Shown: in pieces, positions 6,047 through 6,286 of the stretch
Layout: every line of letters starts with the position of its first letter
Position numbering within the stretch: the first letter of the stretch is position 1
DNA from: a bacterium
GTDB taxonomy: Bacteria > Chlamydiota > Chlamydiia > Chlamydiales > SM23-39
Assembly: GCA_021818045.1 (NCBI GenBank)
Contig: JAKAFF010000088.1
Coordinates: 1-6,286, forward strand
Direction of reading: 5' to 3'
DNA length: 6,286 bases
The notes under the pieces: generated by a model
Told to the model about the DNA's origin: nothing
The model's input: the letters and a program-made list of their open reading frames with translations, nothing else
Database searches by the model: none
Position numbers and translations under genes: made by a program

Positions 6047-6061
6047 AAAGAGGGAAAGTGA
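5945..6061 (+). CDS. Candidate 38-residue small protein, coupled at both ends
   Basis: The ATG at 5945 overlaps the TolC-like stop as ATGA. The TGA at 6059-6061 overlaps the RND GTG as GTGA, so this frame exactly bridges the two genes. The product, beginning MRFAMILDRFLLRSKGQQ and ending DRLKEGK, is basic (ten Lys/Arg against four Asp/Glu) and has a short hydrophobic start that is too short and too charged for a membrane helix. I recognise no family. Most of it lies in the palindrome at 5920-6046, so the open frame may be accidental. There is no Shine-Dalgarno for 5945 or for the second ATG at 5957, so translation would depend on coupling from the upstream gene. It could also be what remains between two genes after loss of something larger, such as an adaptor gene. 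Confidence 0.3.
   Translation: MRFAMILDRFLLRSKGQQDAKGTQRALLGNKDRLKEGK
6049..6054 (+). promoter_or_regulatory. Ribosome-binding site for the RND gene
   Basis: AGAGGG lies three to four bases before the GTG at 6058 and is one of the better Shine-Dalgarno-like sequences in the window. It supports the GTG start. It sits immediately outside the right arm of the palindrome, so folding of that stem would affect its access. Confidence 0.55.
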
Positions 6062-6286
6062 AACTCGTTGAATTTGCATTAAAGCATCCCGTCCCTGTGC
6101 TGATTTTTTGGGCACTTGTCATTTTCACGGGAATCCAATGTTATCAATGGACTACGATCGATTTTTTCCCAAAAAGTTCGTTTCTTACGATGGAAATTGA
6201 AACTCTTTATCCAAATGCAGACCAAAAAACAGTGCTAGACGAGGTTACAAAAAAAATCGAAGAAGAAGTGAGGAGGGTTGAAGGTG
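6058..6286 (+). CDS. RND-family efflux transporter, 3' truncated by window edge
   Basis: RND pumps are inner-membrane trimers that use proton flow to move substrates out through a periplasmic adaptor and a TolC-type channel. Only the first 76 codons are present, but they are typical of the AcrB-like superfamily. MKLVEFALKHPV is the amphipathic lead-in, LIFWALVIFTGIQCY is the first membrane helix, and IDFFPKSSF matches the usual D-x-FP motif. TLYPNADQKTVLDEVTKKIEEE and RRVEGV then match the YPGAsPeeVe...ieeal..veGV segment of the PN1 domain. The GTG start aligns with the family and has a ribosome-binding site. It directly follows the TolC-like gene (109 nt gap), so the two probably form an operon. 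Substrate class (drug, metal or lipid) cannot be judged from this fragment. Confidence 0.9.
   Translation, partial: MKLVEFALKHPVPVLIFWALVIFTGIQCYQWTTIDFFPKSSFLTMEIETLYPNADQKTVLDEVTKKIEEEVRRVEG

Overview
The window is bacterial and most resembles the chromosome of a chlamydia outside the Chlamydiaceae (Parachlamydia/Protochlamydia/Waddlia type). Three things suggest this. The thioredoxin reductase carries the CAVCDG variant of the redox site. An outer-membrane barrel resembles the Protochlamydia outer membrane protein (Pom) family. Weak or absent Shine-Dalgarno sequences accompany several genes. The assignment is an inference from protein character; no ribosomal RNA or other taxonomic marker is present.

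Layout. (1) Positions 3-1104, plus strand: the 3' part of a YacL-like PIN-TRAM protein overlaps acpS (holo-ACP synthase) by 17 nt. (2) Positions 1128-2896, minus strand, convergent with acpS: trxB is followed, through an ATGA stop/start overlap, by an exported protein that looks like an outer-membrane beta-barrel. The acpS stop and the barrel stop lie in or at the edge of one perfect 19-bp inverted repeat (1085-1128). (3) Positions 2897-3222 have no gene. They hold a likely trxB promoter and a 167-bp near-perfect palindrome (3022-3188) that looks like a MITE or a long structured hairpin. (4) Positions 3223-4281, minus strand: a Pom-like barrel of about 352 aa. (5) Positions 4311-6286, plus strand, divergent: a TolC/OEP-family outer-membrane factor, then an RND efflux transporter cut off by the window edge.

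The cytosolic genes are core housekeeping: acyl-carrier-protein activation (acpS), thioredoxin reduction (trxB), and a PIN-TRAM protein probably involved in RNA. The other half is envelope biology: two predicted outer-membrane barrels and an efflux/export operon made of an outer-membrane channel and an inner-membrane RND pump. The periplasmic adaptor normally encoded with such pumps is not between them and may lie beyond the right edge.

The most unusual material is small-scale. Three separate palindromes sit at gene ends. The one between tolC and RND (5920-6046) encodes the last residues of the TolC-like protein and ends just before the RND ribosome-binding site. It also contains most of a 38-codon reading frame (5945-6061) that overlaps the upstream stop as ATGA and the downstream start as GTGA. 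This is either an undescribed small coupled gene or a repeat element that happens to stay open.
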